From positions 372,001 through 436,000 of the forward strand of contig JAQGDQ010000041.1 of the NCBI GenBank assembly GCA_030141605.1: a DNA stretch of 64,000 bases, written 5' to 3'. The position numbers and the translations under genes were made by a program. Every line of letters starts with the position of its first letter. Positions within the stretch are counted from its first letter, which is position 1. Under the pieces are notes generated by a model. It was not told where the DNA came from and ran no database searches. It saw only the letters and a program-made list of their open reading frames with translations. Positions 1 through 14,361 of the stretch are shown here, one piece after another. This DNA is from Tubiluchus corallicola (taxonomy: Eukaryota > Priapulida > Priapulimorpha > Priapulimorphida > Tubiluchidae).

Positions 1-215
1 TACCCAATGACGACTGTTTTCAAATGGGCGGCAAGGATTCAAAACTTTATATTGTGTATATGTTCCTTAAAGCCTCCTGTGATTTACGCTGATCTGAAAT
101 TTTTAACAATACAACAAACTCGACTGATCTTGAGTTGACGCGAGAAGTTATTAGAATTTGCTGATTAGTAGATCATAAACCGCATGTAACGTCTGGAGCG
201 CCATTTCAATGTGAC

Positions 216-241
216 ATATATATATATATATATATATATAT
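216..241. repeat. (AT)n microsatellite
   Basis: A pure AT dinucleotide run that directly abuts the left arm of the large inverted repeat. A shorter TATATA run also lies in the spacer of that repeat (363-374). Confidence 0.95.
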
Positions 242-484
242 GTATTAATCCAACGCGATGCTTTTTTAAGTTGACAAATACCGATATTGTTTCTTTACGT
301 TTCGAATAATAACGTGTTTAATTAGTAACCTGAACGTAATTTGTATGCATCAACGGAACGCCTATATATATATATGCATACAAATTACGTTCAGGTTACT
401 AATTAAACACGTTATTATTCGAAACGTAAAGAAACAATATCGGTATTTGTCAACTTAAAAAAGCATCGCGTTGGATTAATACAT
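240..484. repeat. Perfect long inverted repeat, 111-bp arms
   Basis: The left arm (240-350) and right arm (374-484) are exact reverse complements over all 111 bases, separated by a 23-bp AT-rich spacer (351-373). Transcribed RNA would fold into a near-perfect hairpin. The left arm ends at the AT microsatellite and the right arm ends at unique sequence, with no obvious target-site duplication. It could be a foldback element, a recent template-switch duplication, a hairpin RNA source, or an assembly or library chimera. The absence of any mismatch points to a very recent event or an artefact. Confidence 0.95.
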
Positions 485-3400
485 CGACCCCATATTGAGC
501 TGATGAAGCCAGAAAACACAGTGATATATATGTTCCTATACTGTTTGTGTAGCACAGTACAGCAACATAGTTTGCATAATGCATCGTTTATGTGTTACTT
601 GACAACCCTTTCAAGGATTCTATAGTCTGGTTGTTACACTGTTAGTTTTGTTAATGTTTTGTGGCTTCAGTCGCGGCGTGACTCTAATAAGTAAACTCCC
701 GTTAAAACAAACTTTATGTGAAGCAACCGTTCTGTGAAAATTAATTCGAGTGTTCAACAGTTCATGCGTAGTTCAAAGTTAAGCATTTCCTGCAATGTTT
801 TATTGGACCTGAAAATCTTCTCGAAGGTTTTTGTTTTATTTAATCACAGAAAATTTCGTGTTATAACAGGACGCTATTAAAATAAATTCACTGTAATAAG
901 AAAAACAGAAAGTATACACAGTGAAGCTCAACATGCAACTGCACAGCTGAACGTTAAACTATAGTATAAAAAGCAAGGCTATAATTGTTTTTTCAATAAA
1001 ATATCAAAGCCCCCCAAAAAACGAAAAAAAACACGCTTTTCGGTGATTTCACTGATTTGGCAATACAATCCATTTAAAATTACTTAAACTAGTCGCTAAA
1101 TTCATCGACTGGAATAATGAGCTGGAATAATTTGCTGACCAATAATTCAAAAACGGCTGTTCTAGCTGTATGATGTACCAGGTAATTTGTCCTTTATACT
1201 GTCATGAACGTTCTGTTTCTTTTTCTACCATACGATTACACACAACGTTGCATTTAATAATTAAACATGTCAAACCAGGCAAATCCATAGCAGCAGAAAA
1301 TCAATAATTTGTTCCATTATGAATTTAATATTTTATTCTATATTGTACTAGTTAAACAAAGACTGAGCGAAAAATTAGAAAATTGATAGCATGAACAGGT
1401 GTGAAATACAATCTCGTGTACACTAGGCTTCACTAGTTAGAGTTGTGAAGGTCGATGGTAATAGAATTGCAGCTTGCAATTAAGCAGTGATAAAACGAGG
1501 AATTTATTCAGTGTTTGAACAGCGATGTGTACCCAAGATTTTAGAAGAATTACATGATCTATGAGACACCAGACCCAATAAAAAGTACGGAATGTTTCGA
1601 TTTGCTTATTTTATCTCGTTAGAAGATAAGAAACTTCATAAACCTGGTTTCATCTAGAACCACCCTATAGGCTCCGAACGGAGTTTAATTTACAAGTAAT
1701 ATTAATGAGTACGCTCCAAGGATATGCAATTTCTAATAATCTTTTAACTATATTTGAAGCCTAACTCTGATTTTTAACTATAAGGGTGGCGTATCAGTGA
1801 CACACACATGTCTTATAAACAAACAAATTTACGGGTCACGAGGCAAAAAACTGGCTGTAAGCGTAAGCCAAAGTAACCCATCCAGGCAAATAAAACTGAC
1901 AAAACTGGAATGAAGAAACTTTCCAAGAAAAAAAATCAACATTCCAAAATAACATAATTACATAGTGACACTAAGAACGCGCTAAACGGTGACACAAGAT
2001 GTCGCCTGCGTAACCGCCATGTAATATTGTTACTTGAAAGGTGTAATTACAACTATTTAGCAGTGAGTTCCGAGACATCAGCAGACAGACGTATAAAATG
2101 TCAGAGCACAAGATTTATGACATGGAGCGAAAACTGTGTTTAATGTGCGAGCATTATTTGTTATTGGTGGGCTACACAGCAAGCGCACTGTAGCTTTGCT
2201 TACTGTGGGTGTTGTACACAAGCAACATGTACGCCGAAATCCATTTTTAAGATTTTATTATTTTCAACATACTGTTAATAGACTAGTTAATACGGAACGA
2301 ATACAGCCTGTAATGGCGGCAAATGACATTGTTAACAGCTTGTTTTTACAACCGGCAACTGCAAAAAGTGTCGTCACAGTAATTTCACTTTTAAGAAAGC
2401 TTCATCCACAAGACCAATGCAGACAACACTGACGTGTTGCATTATAATACACACCCTTTCAAATTAGAGTAAGCTATATTTTTCATGTTCTCTGCATGAA
2501 TTTTCATGTTATTCTGAGATGTTTTAATGAATTACAAGTACAAACAGAATAATTACAAAAAGCATCTATTTTCTTAGCGTACTAGTAGAAATTAATTCCG
2601 TGATATATACATCGTTAAGCGAGCGCCTGACAGCGTCTTTATGGTCTAAAATTGTTATTAATCATAATGATTCTCATTCGTGTATCCCGTTTAAAACCAG
2701 AAATGTCATTTCACAAGATTATGTTTTGTGAAGTAACGAATAAAGTAAAGGCGTAATTGTTTCAAAACGTCAATCAAACACGCATAATTATGATTCAAGA
2801 ATGACATTTCTTTAAAAAAGTAATACACTTGCACTATTAATGAGGCTAGGATAGAAGTAACTCAGAACTGACGTTTATTTCTCGGGAAATTTCAAATTTG
2901 CTACACGAATAACACTGTTATTATATTAGCAATGTTAGCAATGTTAGATACCCTTTATCAAAATTAGCAAACTGCGGTTTCTAAAAGAAACTCTTTTTCT
3001 AAAAGTCATCCTTTTCTTATGCGTAAGATTAGCTGCTTACAAACTAACTAAAAATGTATAGCCGCTTTAAAGGTATGTAATAATGTGTCATAATAACGAA
3101 GATCTGGATTCTAGCTCGTGTTAAGAGCAAAGCTTTTTATGCTTCCAAATTATTTAGTTTACATGCGAGCATAAAATATAAATTAATGCGTATTTATGTA
3201 TTAAACTACATTAATATAAAAGACCAACACAAAAGATATAAATTGACAAATCAAGATGATTTTGTTGTGGAACTTATTACTCAAATTGGCTCTTAGTCAT
3301 TTCAATTATGCAAACACAAATGATTGCCATCTACACGTCGGCAAATTTTAAAGAGAGTACATATATTTTCACAGTGAAAGTATTGAAATGCACACTGTAC

Positions 3401-4830
3401 CAACTTACATTCCAAGCATTCCTGTTAACTCATTGTCACAAAATTCCTATGCAAACTACTAGTACAGATCATACTTTCAAATCCTGTTTCAAAAAACACA
3501 AAGGAGCATAGTCTGAACATCAAAGTCCACTATGTATTGACAGTTCTTCTTAAATTCCCTACAACAGCATGCCTGTTGCCTTCAAAGCATTTTAATGGGT
3601 TCTTGCTGTGTGTACAGTATTTGCATAAGATCTCCCCTAAAAGCAACTCTAGCCAAGAAGTGTCATGCCCAAGTACGGTTAAATCCACTAGATGTTGTTT
3701 ACCTGGGAGGCACTTGAGTTTTGTATTGGGTTACAGGGATATAGGTGGTATTGAAGCATTTCAAATAGGCAGGTGATAGCGTATCCCTAACGCTCCTTTA
3801 TTACAGTAATCTTAGGTAAAGTGTTGAAAGTTTAGAAACACTACTTTCTCTGTTTCATTCTAAAATTTAGTGAAGTTTTATATCCAGATTTAATCATCTA
3901 TTTAACTCTATTATCACTGTATATGTTCTTATTTTGACTCGGTCTGTTGTCTTCACACACTTGAATATCTTGTAGAGTCCGCGTGCAGTGCTCCAGACTT
4001 TTTTGAGGACGAAGTTTGCAAAGTTTCGAAGCTGGCACAAACCGAAATGTATGACATCATAGTGCAAATACGTTTGTTTGCTACTTTGACCTAAAAGGCT
4101 AAAATGCCAGATTCTTTAAATTTCATTCATTTTACCGCACCACCCACACACCTGCAACAGTGCTGATAAACTTATAGGGTGACAAAAGTTTTCATCGATA
4201 AGATTCATGTTGTTAATCATTTGCAGAAAGGCAAAATACAAACAGCCTTTGAGCCATGCTAGCACAGAAAGTACTATAATATTGCACAAATTTGCTATAA
4301 AAGTGTAATTTAAAGAACAAATTACGTAAATCTGTCGTAAAATATATGTACATAGTGTCTACGCGTGACTTACAGAAACAGTTGTACGCCAATATACAAA
4401 CAATAAAGCTGTAATTAGAAAATAAACAACAACGTAAGTAATTCAGACTGACAATATAATTGCAACATCTATTACACAGGGGTAGAATTAACATCTTGAG
4501 GGGTTTCCTAAACTGCTTGCCACCGGAATATGGACAAGAAGCGATTCAGTATTGCATTAATAAGCTGACAAATGTCATGCTATTTGGAAACAGCAACACC
4601 TGGTAGAACTTGCAGACAGGTGAAGAAAATAATATTTTTAGTCTGAAAATGCTTAGGTTTAGCAGAAAAATTAACTTCTAAACAGTTACTTCGCGGACAG
4701 AACCGTGACTTACTGGCCTAGTCAGCTTGACTAAAGTGGAAAAGGTAAAACTTAATCAAACAGTAGAAGGTAATACATAAGAACTAGAATGAATAGAATA
4801 GCAGAGATGACACGAGACGAGATGAGATGA
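485..4830. other. Gene-free AT-rich stretch
   Basis: I recognise no gene, RNA gene or mobile element here. Open frames of 60-100 codons exist (2136-2432, 3308-3511, 3537-3776 plus; 4213-4494 minus), but they start mostly at non-ATG codons, lack recognisable motifs and look like chance frames. A TATAAA followed by ATGTCAGAG near 2092-2106 opens only 31 codons. Confidence 0.6.
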
Positions 4831-5064
<234 letters not shown>

Positions 5065-6800
5065 GGGTGGCAAGATGAAAGAGAGACTAAGTGAATCGGT
5101 TTAGAGCCAAGAAGAATGACAACGTGTGTCTATTGTTTTGTGAAATCTCTGCAATGCACAATGGAAAACAATACCCCCATCTGTTAATTATTCCTATTCC
5201 GTGGTTTATCCAGTCGACTGTTCTTAAACGGATTACACGCTAATAAACACTTACGTAAAGGGTTAACCAGGAAGGATTGTATTCGATATCTTCATTTTTG
5301 GACATTGTTTGTAGCAGTACCTAAGCCCATCTGTTAACCTAACCTATAGTAATGGAATTTACATGTACGTTATCCCAACTCTAAGTGCGCTGCCTTTCAC
5401 AATCATGTCCAAATGCCGCATAAGTGCGGCAATAGAAACCGTGTTCCGTTTCAAATCGGCCCCGCGAGTGGATTTTGTTTGTCTGACCACTGGCTATTAA
5501 CAAGCAGGTGCCGGGCTGACCTCCTCAACAGATAATGTATGCAAACTGATTCTTATATATTATCATCCAATAAGAGAATGATAAATAGCGGACAGCTGCA
5601 AATACGAATATAGCTTTAGGATTTTTATACTCTAACTTATACAGTAAAACTTGAACTGTCACAGTATAGAGTCACAAACGCCAGAGTCTTACACAAATCT
5701 CTCGAAAAAAATGATTATTACGAAGTTCTTTATCACTTACGCATTTTCAATAATGTTGTAGAGCTGGGATATTAATATAAAACACAATATAAACCTTTCA
5801 CCGAGCACTACAGACACACATCTTGCCAAGGCTAATATGGTAAACCTGAGAAAACTAGATGCCATTAGTAGGAAAGAGGTGGTTTACATGTATCCTAAAA
5901 CCGAGAGACGGGTAAAAGAAATGAATCGTAAACTAATGGGTCCTTTGATCTTAATGATTATTAGGGCCTCAATAATAATAAATTTCTCTCGTATAGCTTG
6001 CTGTTAACTTTGACAGAAACGTTAGAATTTTTCCCACTCTGCTGCATTAGTATGGCCAACTTATTTATTTGCACTGTCCACCGAAATGTTTTTGCAATCC
6101 ACCAGTAAAAAATGCGAAGAATTATGCGTCCGCGACAAGTCAGTGAAACGTAAATGATTTTTACTGCTATGAATCAATCAATATGCAGAATTTCTTCTTA
6201 TGCAAACTACATCGAGTCATGACCAATGCCATCTACTCAATTACATGACTTTTCGCTTATAAGTAGATATCACATTTATTTTCATGGTTCATAGAATTTA
6301 TGGCTTGTATTAATAGATTTCTGTTTCCAAGGAATACCAATAACGAGATATTTGCATGATGCTGCCTTTGCGAAATTAGATAAAGGTTTGCCTGATTGCT
6401 AAGACGCATGTAATGAGAATCTTGTCCATGAAGTGAGCACTTGTTAATTTGTTTTATTGTGTAATGGATTCGTTTTATCAAAACATTTAAGTTAATCTTT
6501 GTTTAACTATATGTATAAAGAATTCGAGTTTGTTATTTCTTTAAATTTCATTTAATTTGATAATTTCAATGAAATAATTTGATAACCAAATTTTAATTTG
6601 ATAATTTATTTACTATTTTACGATTAATTAGTTTGTATGTTCTGTCCATTTTGTTCGTTTATTTGTCTACGCATTTTTATTTTTCTTCCATCTTTTTTTG
6701 CCTTTTGCATCTTTGTTCTTGTCTTTTTCACTTTTTCAACCTATCTTCCTTTTACTCCGTTCTTGCTATTTGGTTTGACTTATGCTCCTGAGCCCCCCCT
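5065..6800. other. Gene-free stretch
   Basis: No gene is recognised. A short GC-richer island near 5395-5520 contains the small palindrome CCGCATAAGTGCGG, but no coding pattern or splice-bounded exon can be supported. Confidence 0.5.
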
Positions 6801-7010
<210 letters not shown>

Positions 7011-7093
7011 CATTATGTTGCCACTTCCTCATTTTTTCATTTTCTCTTTCTGTTTTTCCCCTATTTTCTATCTGCCCATTACAATTCACCACT

Positions 7094-7147
7094 CAAACCT
7101 AAAGTTTAAGATATTATTTTCAAACCTAAAGTTTAAGATATTATTTT
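7094..7147. repeat. 27-bp perfect tandem duplication
   Basis: Two adjacent identical 27-base copies (7094-7120 and 7121-7147), each beginning CAAACCTAAAGTTTAAG. The event was small and recent. Confidence 0.95.
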
Positions 7148-10100
7148 CAGTCTTTTTCTTGTATTCCCTGTGCTCCATAACTGGGTCACAGAGACAGTCT
7201 CGCCTGCGATTAGCTTTTCTAAGGCCATCATTCTGAAGGCACAACGTTTGCGCTTTTGAGATGAAACGTTAATGGAAAGTGTTAAACATGAAATGATCGC
7301 CATTGTGTTCACACCATAAAACAATAACCAGGGGAACCTCTTGCATCGTCAAACTGTGTCACTTACACGATTAAGCGTAAAGTGTACAACTAACCAACAT
7401 TTGGCATATGGTAATTCCACTGCAAAATAGCCATAAAAACATGCGATGCGTGCATCAAATTAGTTATAACGTTATGCCTAGCGGAGTACATGAACATATG
7501 TTATATAGAGTAATGTGTTCATATAAGGCCATGAACTTGTATATTACTGCGAGATGCAAACTATGAAATAATTTGACAGGTGTCAGGATGAGGCTAATTA
7601 GAAAATTGCACCTTAGGCTGAATTCTTGGTTAATGACAGGTATAACAGATGCTGAAAGCACCGTATTACTGAACAAGGTACCGTTACGGTGTTATTATCT
7701 AGTAATTAAAAGTAGTCAAAAGTAGGGGATACCTATTCAACACTGGAGGGCGAAATAGCGTGCTCAATTTCAGGTGAATATGCTTTGCACTGATCCAAAT
7801 TACAATTGATTTATGAATCTGGAAGTTATAATGAGCTGAGTAAGGAGTTAAGTGGTTTTAATGTCTTGAGTAAATAAAATTTAATTGAATGAAAAATTCT
7901 ATTTTTTTGCTGGACGCGACAAATTGATATCCTAAATTATGGCTCACATTACATTCAGAGAAATCTTTTCTAATTTACTTTATTTTGTCCAGGTGTGGGC
8001 GTTTATCTTACTTGTCATCATCACTGTTACATTTTTGTTGCCACAAGTCGTATTTTTGCATGTATTCATAGTCTTTGCTATCGCCGCTTTATTGCATCCA
8101 TATATCAAACATTTGTTCGTCTGTGCCATTTCTTTAAAGTATCTGTATTTTATATTTTATGCACTACCTCATGACATATGTTTATTATGTTATTACAATC
8201 TCCGATGGTTTCACGTCGTAAAGTCTTTTTATCACTTTAACCATAGAACGTTTTTGGCAACTGCTGTCGTCACATGTCTGTTCTTCTTTACTACACACTA
8301 ATAAAACAGATTTATTCAGCCTTCGTACCTAATCCTAATCTAACACGGAAAATCCCATTTTCACATTAGAACTGGTTGATTAATTGGGGAGAGTTGAGCG
8401 GAAGAGAAGGTACTGATTCATGCAGATTTCTCTTAACTGGCTTCATCAAGATTGCTCCTGCTCCAGTGCTTACAATTAGTGGTGTGACAGCACAATTATC
8501 CTTGTTTTTACGTTTGTCATTCCAGTTACACGTCTCAATGATATTTAGCTTGCTTAGGTTATCACCATGACTTCCTTCACGCACAAATTAGTTCAATCTT
8601 TTCGGTATAGTCAAAGGTGAAAGAAAGAAGTGCAACGAACATTCTGATTAACCGATTAAACATTATTACAAACTGTCTGGTCATTATAATTCCTTATTAG
8701 TATTAATAAATGACGTTAAATGACGTTAAATAATTAGTATTATTAAATGTAATAAATTATTTTTACAAAACCAAACAAATCTTTAGTTAGCGCGTTATTA
8801 GCGGTGTCATTTTAATTTATGCAAAATTTTAGCTAAAATATTCTTACAAATATCGTTTACTTTCATTGGTTATTTTTCATCAGCTACCAACTAACCGTTC
8901 GAAACGACAGGTCAGACACTGTTACGCCCCCTACTTTGAAATTTTAAGTTTAATATTATACTACGTGGACTACACACAGTTTCACGTCTTTTTATTTATT
9001 TTATAAATCAGAAACTTATACATTGTTTGCTTTATAATGATTACACTTTTGAAAGAGCATTAGTTGAGTTCCTGCGCTAGTTTCGAGTAGCGTGTCTAAG
9101 TGTGTTTACTAGTAACATCCATAGGTTAATTAACAATTATATGACACAGCAGTAATAATACACTACGTTTGTCAAGAGTTGCACATCTCTTCTCAACGCT
9201 CTCGTTAGTGCACACGAATGTTCTTTTCAGGAGAGAAACCGAAACGTCTTTTCAAAGGAGACCCAACTAACCTTGCCATATGCCAAGACTGATTAGTGGA
9301 GTACTTAACACCATTAATGAAACTATAAAAACGTTTCTTGGCCTTTACTAATCGCTGCTAGCGAGAACTTTGACTATAGATTCGTTTCACTCCAGTATTA
9401 CACACTCTTCTAGACAGGAGAGCCTATATGCATAGAAGCAATCATGTTATGCTGCACTTGACATACTTTCTCTATTTTTCTTGTCAGCGTCCAATCAGTT
9501 GCATAATTAATCTGCTTAAGCCAAAATGTCATTGAAGGATTTGCTCGTATGACGTCACACGCCAGTAAATGTTGTCTTTTGATTTTACTTCCGACATTAA
9601 ATCAAATTAATTTCAATGAAATATAGAAGCTTTATTAATGTATGTATTCTACTTCTATTAACAGTCCGAGCTGTAACATAATTAAATAAAATAAAATAAA
9701 ACATAATAATATCGTAATATTTTTGAAATGGTCAGCTTCGCTATTTCATAAAATCTCCGATTTCAAATAAGTTGCTTAGTCCGCTACTTCGACTTCTAAC
9801 GAAATGTAATCGGGACGCCCAGTAAGGTAATTTTAGTTTCTCTACGTTCATTCGTTCAGTGGACGCTGAACAGGCTTATCGATCTTTCCCGAGGCGACTT
9901 TAAAAGAATAAATTTGTAACTTGACTGGCAGGGTTTTTCCTCCCCAGTGCACACGAGTTTACGACACAGGTAATTCTGCACCTGTCAAAGTTTATACTAG
10001 CCATTGTTGCAAAACTGAAAGCAAATTCGCAAACATAAAGTTCTTCTTGTCGCATAAGCTTGGTAAAAAGACCTGCCAGGCGCCCCGCGCGCAGGATCAC

Positions 10101-13100
10101 AACAAAAGTGTAATTATAAGTACAAACTATTTCATTCTGATAGCAAATAACATAGCTTGAAGAAACTGAAGTGAAAAAAGGAAGCTATCGCCAGCCACAA
10201 ATGAGGAAAGGAAAGGATGTACAGGAGAGAAAGAACAGGACTAAAAATAATGACCACTTTATGTGTTACAAAAACCACATACTATACGGCAATGCAGCTT
10301 CCTATACTACTATGGTCTGTTGATTTCGTTAATGATATAACATTATGCCTTGAAACAAGTTTTAAGCAAATATGTATGTAGCCTCTCTAATGTAGGCATA
10401 TAAGCATGCAGTCGTTGCAGTATTAGAGAAACAGTCTATGAACGTGCTCGACGCATAATGTGCCAACATTCTTGCTATAACGAATAAATTTGTATAACGA
10501 ATGATTCGTCAGCTATTGAGTGAGATGCCAGCTACGCTACTTACAAAAAACAAAAAGGCAACATGATGGCATTCATTTACTAAACAAACACCATCACATT
10601 TCTCTAGGTTACTGTGCCCAATTACCGGAACTTGAATTACCCGACATGAGTAAACGTTTCAATTCGTGACCCAATCAATCGATAAACGCGATTTCATCAT
10701 TTCAGTTCGACACGCAGTCATTTCTTAATGAAAATGTTATCTCAAGCAACACCAAATCTCTCTTTTTTACGGGAACTTCAGTGGCCACAGGTGCAGAAAA
10801 GCCGATTTGTTAAGTCTTTTATTGAGCCAATTATATAAAGCTGGTCAAAAGCGTTGAAGCAGTAAGCAAAGATCTGTTATTCTCGTACTAACTTTGCACC
10901 ACAAACCCATAATCTGGAAGTCGCTTTTTTTCCAGTGCAAGAACCTATATGACTGCCTTTCTTATATCTCCCGCTGTGTTAAATTACATCTCAGTTTAAA
11001 AGTAGTCAAAACTGCGAACAAATAACCACTTGTTAGCCGAGATTCAGTGAACAACGTAAATACAATTTTGCAAGAAAACTCAGAAAAATGCATGTCGTTA
11101 ATTTTTTGCCAATTTTCTGGCAACATTTGTGAGCAAATCGCACACAGCATTGTAATTCGCGCGACAGTTGAAATGCCATCTCACATTAAACCCTTAATGG
11201 CGATGATGACAAAACGTGAATTCCCTATCTCTAGAGAGACTCGTTTTATTATGAACGCGTTTGTTACAATTGTCAATTGTAGCATTTCATGAATGAGAGT
11301 GCTCATCCAAAAGCAAGTACACAAAATGTTTTATTTATGCATCTGATAAATTAACACTGCAACTATTGTATAACCCGATGCAATTCATTTTATACACGCG
11401 TATCTAGGGGTTACACATTTAAGTAGAGAACTATGCTAAATGTATATGAATTTTATGAGTTTCGGTGTATACACCAAAGAAACCCATTAAAAGTCAAGGA
11501 AAAACGATTTAAATATTGATTTGCTTGTCATGGGACTTTGAATGATGGCTTTACGAGCACTGGCTACATACAGAGAAATGCAGCAAACATATTTTTATAT
11601 CAGTCAAGAGGCTAATAAAAATAGCATTAAGATGGCAAACTGTAATATAACCTAATGGGTACACATAGAATAATATTCTTCGAAATAAGTATAAGTATAC
11701 TTATCGCAATGAGCTTGTAGTAGCATGATATTACGTATTTTATGTTCTTGCTATAACTTCAGATTGTAAATTAAATTTAAATGAAATTATGCCGTGACTC
11801 TGTAAAAAACATACTTTTATAGGCTAAGTCGTGACCCCAGGTCACGAGGTCAAGGTCGTTTTTAAGACTTTTGAACCATAAGGTAAGTTTTACAAAATTC
11901 TGCATAATTTAGCACCATAGAACTAGTGTACTGATTTCGTGTAGTTAACCAAAGACCATTAACAGTCAAAATGAAGATTGCACAAAATTTAAGAAAGTCC
12001 TGCATATCAAAGACCTAATTTTCATGACCAGTTAATGACCGGTGAAGAAAGACACACTTAGAAGGTTATAATGTGTCAAAGAACATCCTAGTTCACGGTC
12101 ATCCGTTTGTAAAACGCACTATATTATTATTATTTATTATTATTATATTGAAATGCACTACCTTTGTTACTCTATGGTACACATCACTGCTGCTGTCAAA
12201 TAAGCAGAACTATCAGGAGAGGGTTCAGATTGCAGTTCATATCGAGCTCAGTGGGCACCAAAACTGTTATCACCTTAAGGCCAACACAAGCAGGGCAGAG
12301 AAAAGGCTAGGTGTTGCAGTAAATTTAGCGCATGCGTATTTCATCAATCAAGACATTTAAATGTAGTTACAGCGAACTTATTTCTACATACACGAATTTT
12401 CTCCCTTTTCAAAAAAATTGTTAAGATTTCTGTTTTCCTTTACAATTTACCTCAATACACGTCTACAAGGGTTCTTGTAAAGCTGGCTATTTGTATAGTT
12501 TTCTCTAAAAGAGACAGGCGCACAGAAAAAGCAGGAAGTTAGAACTTTTCAACACGTCCTCTTTCACTGAAGCAACTCTAATCAATTTAGTATTTAGCTT
12601 TTTGAAAAACCCGGCAGGGTGTATAAGTACATACTTACTAATTGGACAGGTAAACACATATAAGGCTACCTAGTGGGTTAGCTAATGGCATTTCGTTATA
12701 AACAGCCATTTCCCGCAAAGGTTAATTATATCAACACAAATATATATCTCACAGAAACATTGAAAAACTAAAAAAAGACGCAGCAGTGCAAGTAATGGTG
12801 CAAACGCACACATATCCGGAACGTTGCATCCATGGAAGCAGAAGGTGACCACAAACAGGTAAAAGGTGAGTTAGAATCAGCACTGAAATTACCAGGATGA
12901 TAATAATCATTCCACAATTTAATATTCAACATTTACAATTAATCCAATTCTGAAATAACAGACAAAGCGTGACATTTTTCCTTTCTCTTGTATGAAGACA
13001 AAGGTTTGCTTAAAAGACAAGAAAAGGGGTACCTGAAGTAGGTCTCAAAAAATCGCTTTAAAAATTATATTACTTTACAGATTTTTTTGTATATTTCGTA

Positions 13101-13135
13101 CTCATGTTAAAATGATTTTTTGTTTATTTTCATTT
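7148..13135. other. Gene-free AT-rich stretch
   Basis: No gene is recognised apart from one doubtful open frame listed separately. A tandem echo of AATGACGTTA lies at 8709-8730. The segment 11825-11860, rich in GACC/GGTC, resembles common dispersed-repeat sequence of marine invertebrates but has no definable ends. The frames near 8376-8584, 9900-10160, 11047-11292 and 12073-12360 have no recognisable protein motifs. Confidence 0.5.
7939..8301 (+). CDS. Doubtful open frame, hydrophobic 120-residue product
   Basis: The frame starts at a true ATG and ends at TAA. Its predicted product is strongly hydrophobic, with possible membrane segments at roughly residues 18-52, 63-76 and 103-117, and is rich in Phe, Leu, Ile, Tyr and His. 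I do not recognise a family. In AT-rich non-coding DNA, T-rich frames commonly give spurious hydrophobic products, and no promoter, splice context or neighbouring gene supports it. It is most likely a chance frame and is listed only because it is the longest ATG-started frame in the first 36 kb that is not made of microsatellite. Confidence 0.1.
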   Translation: MAHITFREIFSNLLYFVQVWAFILLVIITVTFLLPQVVFLHVFIVFAIAALLHPYIKHLFVCAISLKYLYFIFYALPHDICLLCYYNLRWFHVVKSFYHFNHRTFLATAVVTCLFFFTTH

Positions 13136-13566
13136 TAAATCTCCCGCAATACTGTTCCGAAGTCGCCATTACATGACGTTACCTACGCAAATGTAAATCA
13201 GGGGAAGAAGAGGAAATGTTACATTATGTCACAAAAAAACTGTCTATGCAAACTTATGTTACTTAGCATTTCGCTTACCTGTTTGAAAGACGTATGTACC
13301 TAGAGAAGAAAATTATTAATTATTTAAAATGCTTTTATCAATTGGTAAAATGATGTTGACTCACCTCCAGAGTGCACCACTCAGCAGCCAAAAAACGTAT
13401 TTCTAATCTTTTTGACGAGATACAGTAATTTAAAATTTTACTTTGTGACTTATGACTCCGAATGCTCTGATTATTTCAAATTTTACTCAGCGTTATCTAA
13501 ATTTATCTAAACAAATGAATTATCGTCAAAATGACTGCGCCTAACGGTCATCGCGGGAGTTTAAAT
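13136..13566. mobile_element. MITE-like element with imperfect terminal inverted repeats
   Basis: The left end (near 13136, TTAAATCTCCCGCAATAC) and right end (near 13515-13566, ending TCGCGGGAGTTTAA) are imperfect reverse complements over about 40 bases. The interior is AT-rich and non-coding. A diverged relative is recognisable at about 36485-37593, sharing the interior stretches around 13270-13330 and 13430-13475 and the right terminus (TAACGGTCATCG followed by GAGTTTAAATT). No clear target duplication is visible, so the superfamily is open. Confidence 0.5.
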
Positions 13567-14361
13567 TTATAGGTTTTATACAGCGCTATTGCCGATGCAA
13601 GCCCTGTATGCAAAAAGGCAGTATGTAAGTGGTACAAAATTTCAAAACGAATTTTTTCAGCTTTATGTAAGTGCGGGGTTTTCTTGTGCTTTAAGCTGAT
13701 TTTTAGTTAAAATTTGTATAATCAACTATGAAACTCAACAAATGCTTTCTTAGAAAGTTGGAAATGTGGGAGATGTGACAGTTACTGTAACGGTCATATT
13801 AAATGCTACAGCTTTCAATCATTACGCAACCTGGAAATAGCTAAGTCATCTTAATAATCACCATGTTCAGTGTGGATAAGCCTCGAGATTGTCGACTAGA
13901 AAATTACCTTAAAATACAATTGGAGTAATATGTTGCAGAAAAAGCAGACATTGATTTTGACCCATTACGCTTGACAGCCATTCAATAGAAAATCAGGAAT
14001 TCGCCTCATTAGTGAGAAAATTTTTCACTAGCTGCAACACCATCCATCCATTATCTAGACTGCTTTGCTTCTTCACTGCCTCCAATGTAACAGAATTCAA
14101 TACACGTGATTGGCACAGTTCACTGACTAAAGTCTATGTAGGGAGGCAGGTAACTGGTGCGAGTTACTTAGTTATGATAAAATCGATGCCGCTGACAAAA
14201 GAGATTCTATTTCCCCGTCTGCAGCCATAGAAACTTTATACCAGAACAAGACAAAGGTTTTGAAACAATCACAGATACAACAGACTGAGAACGAGAAAAA
14301 TTTATATTTTTTACGTATAAACAAAAAAATTGTTGTTGCTGTTGCTATAAATGTGTCGTCT
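13567..14361. other. Gene-free stretch
   Basis: I see no gene or definable repeat here. The two open frames overlapping 14012-14462 have no recognisable motifs and partly overlap the downstream repeat. Confidence 0.5.
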
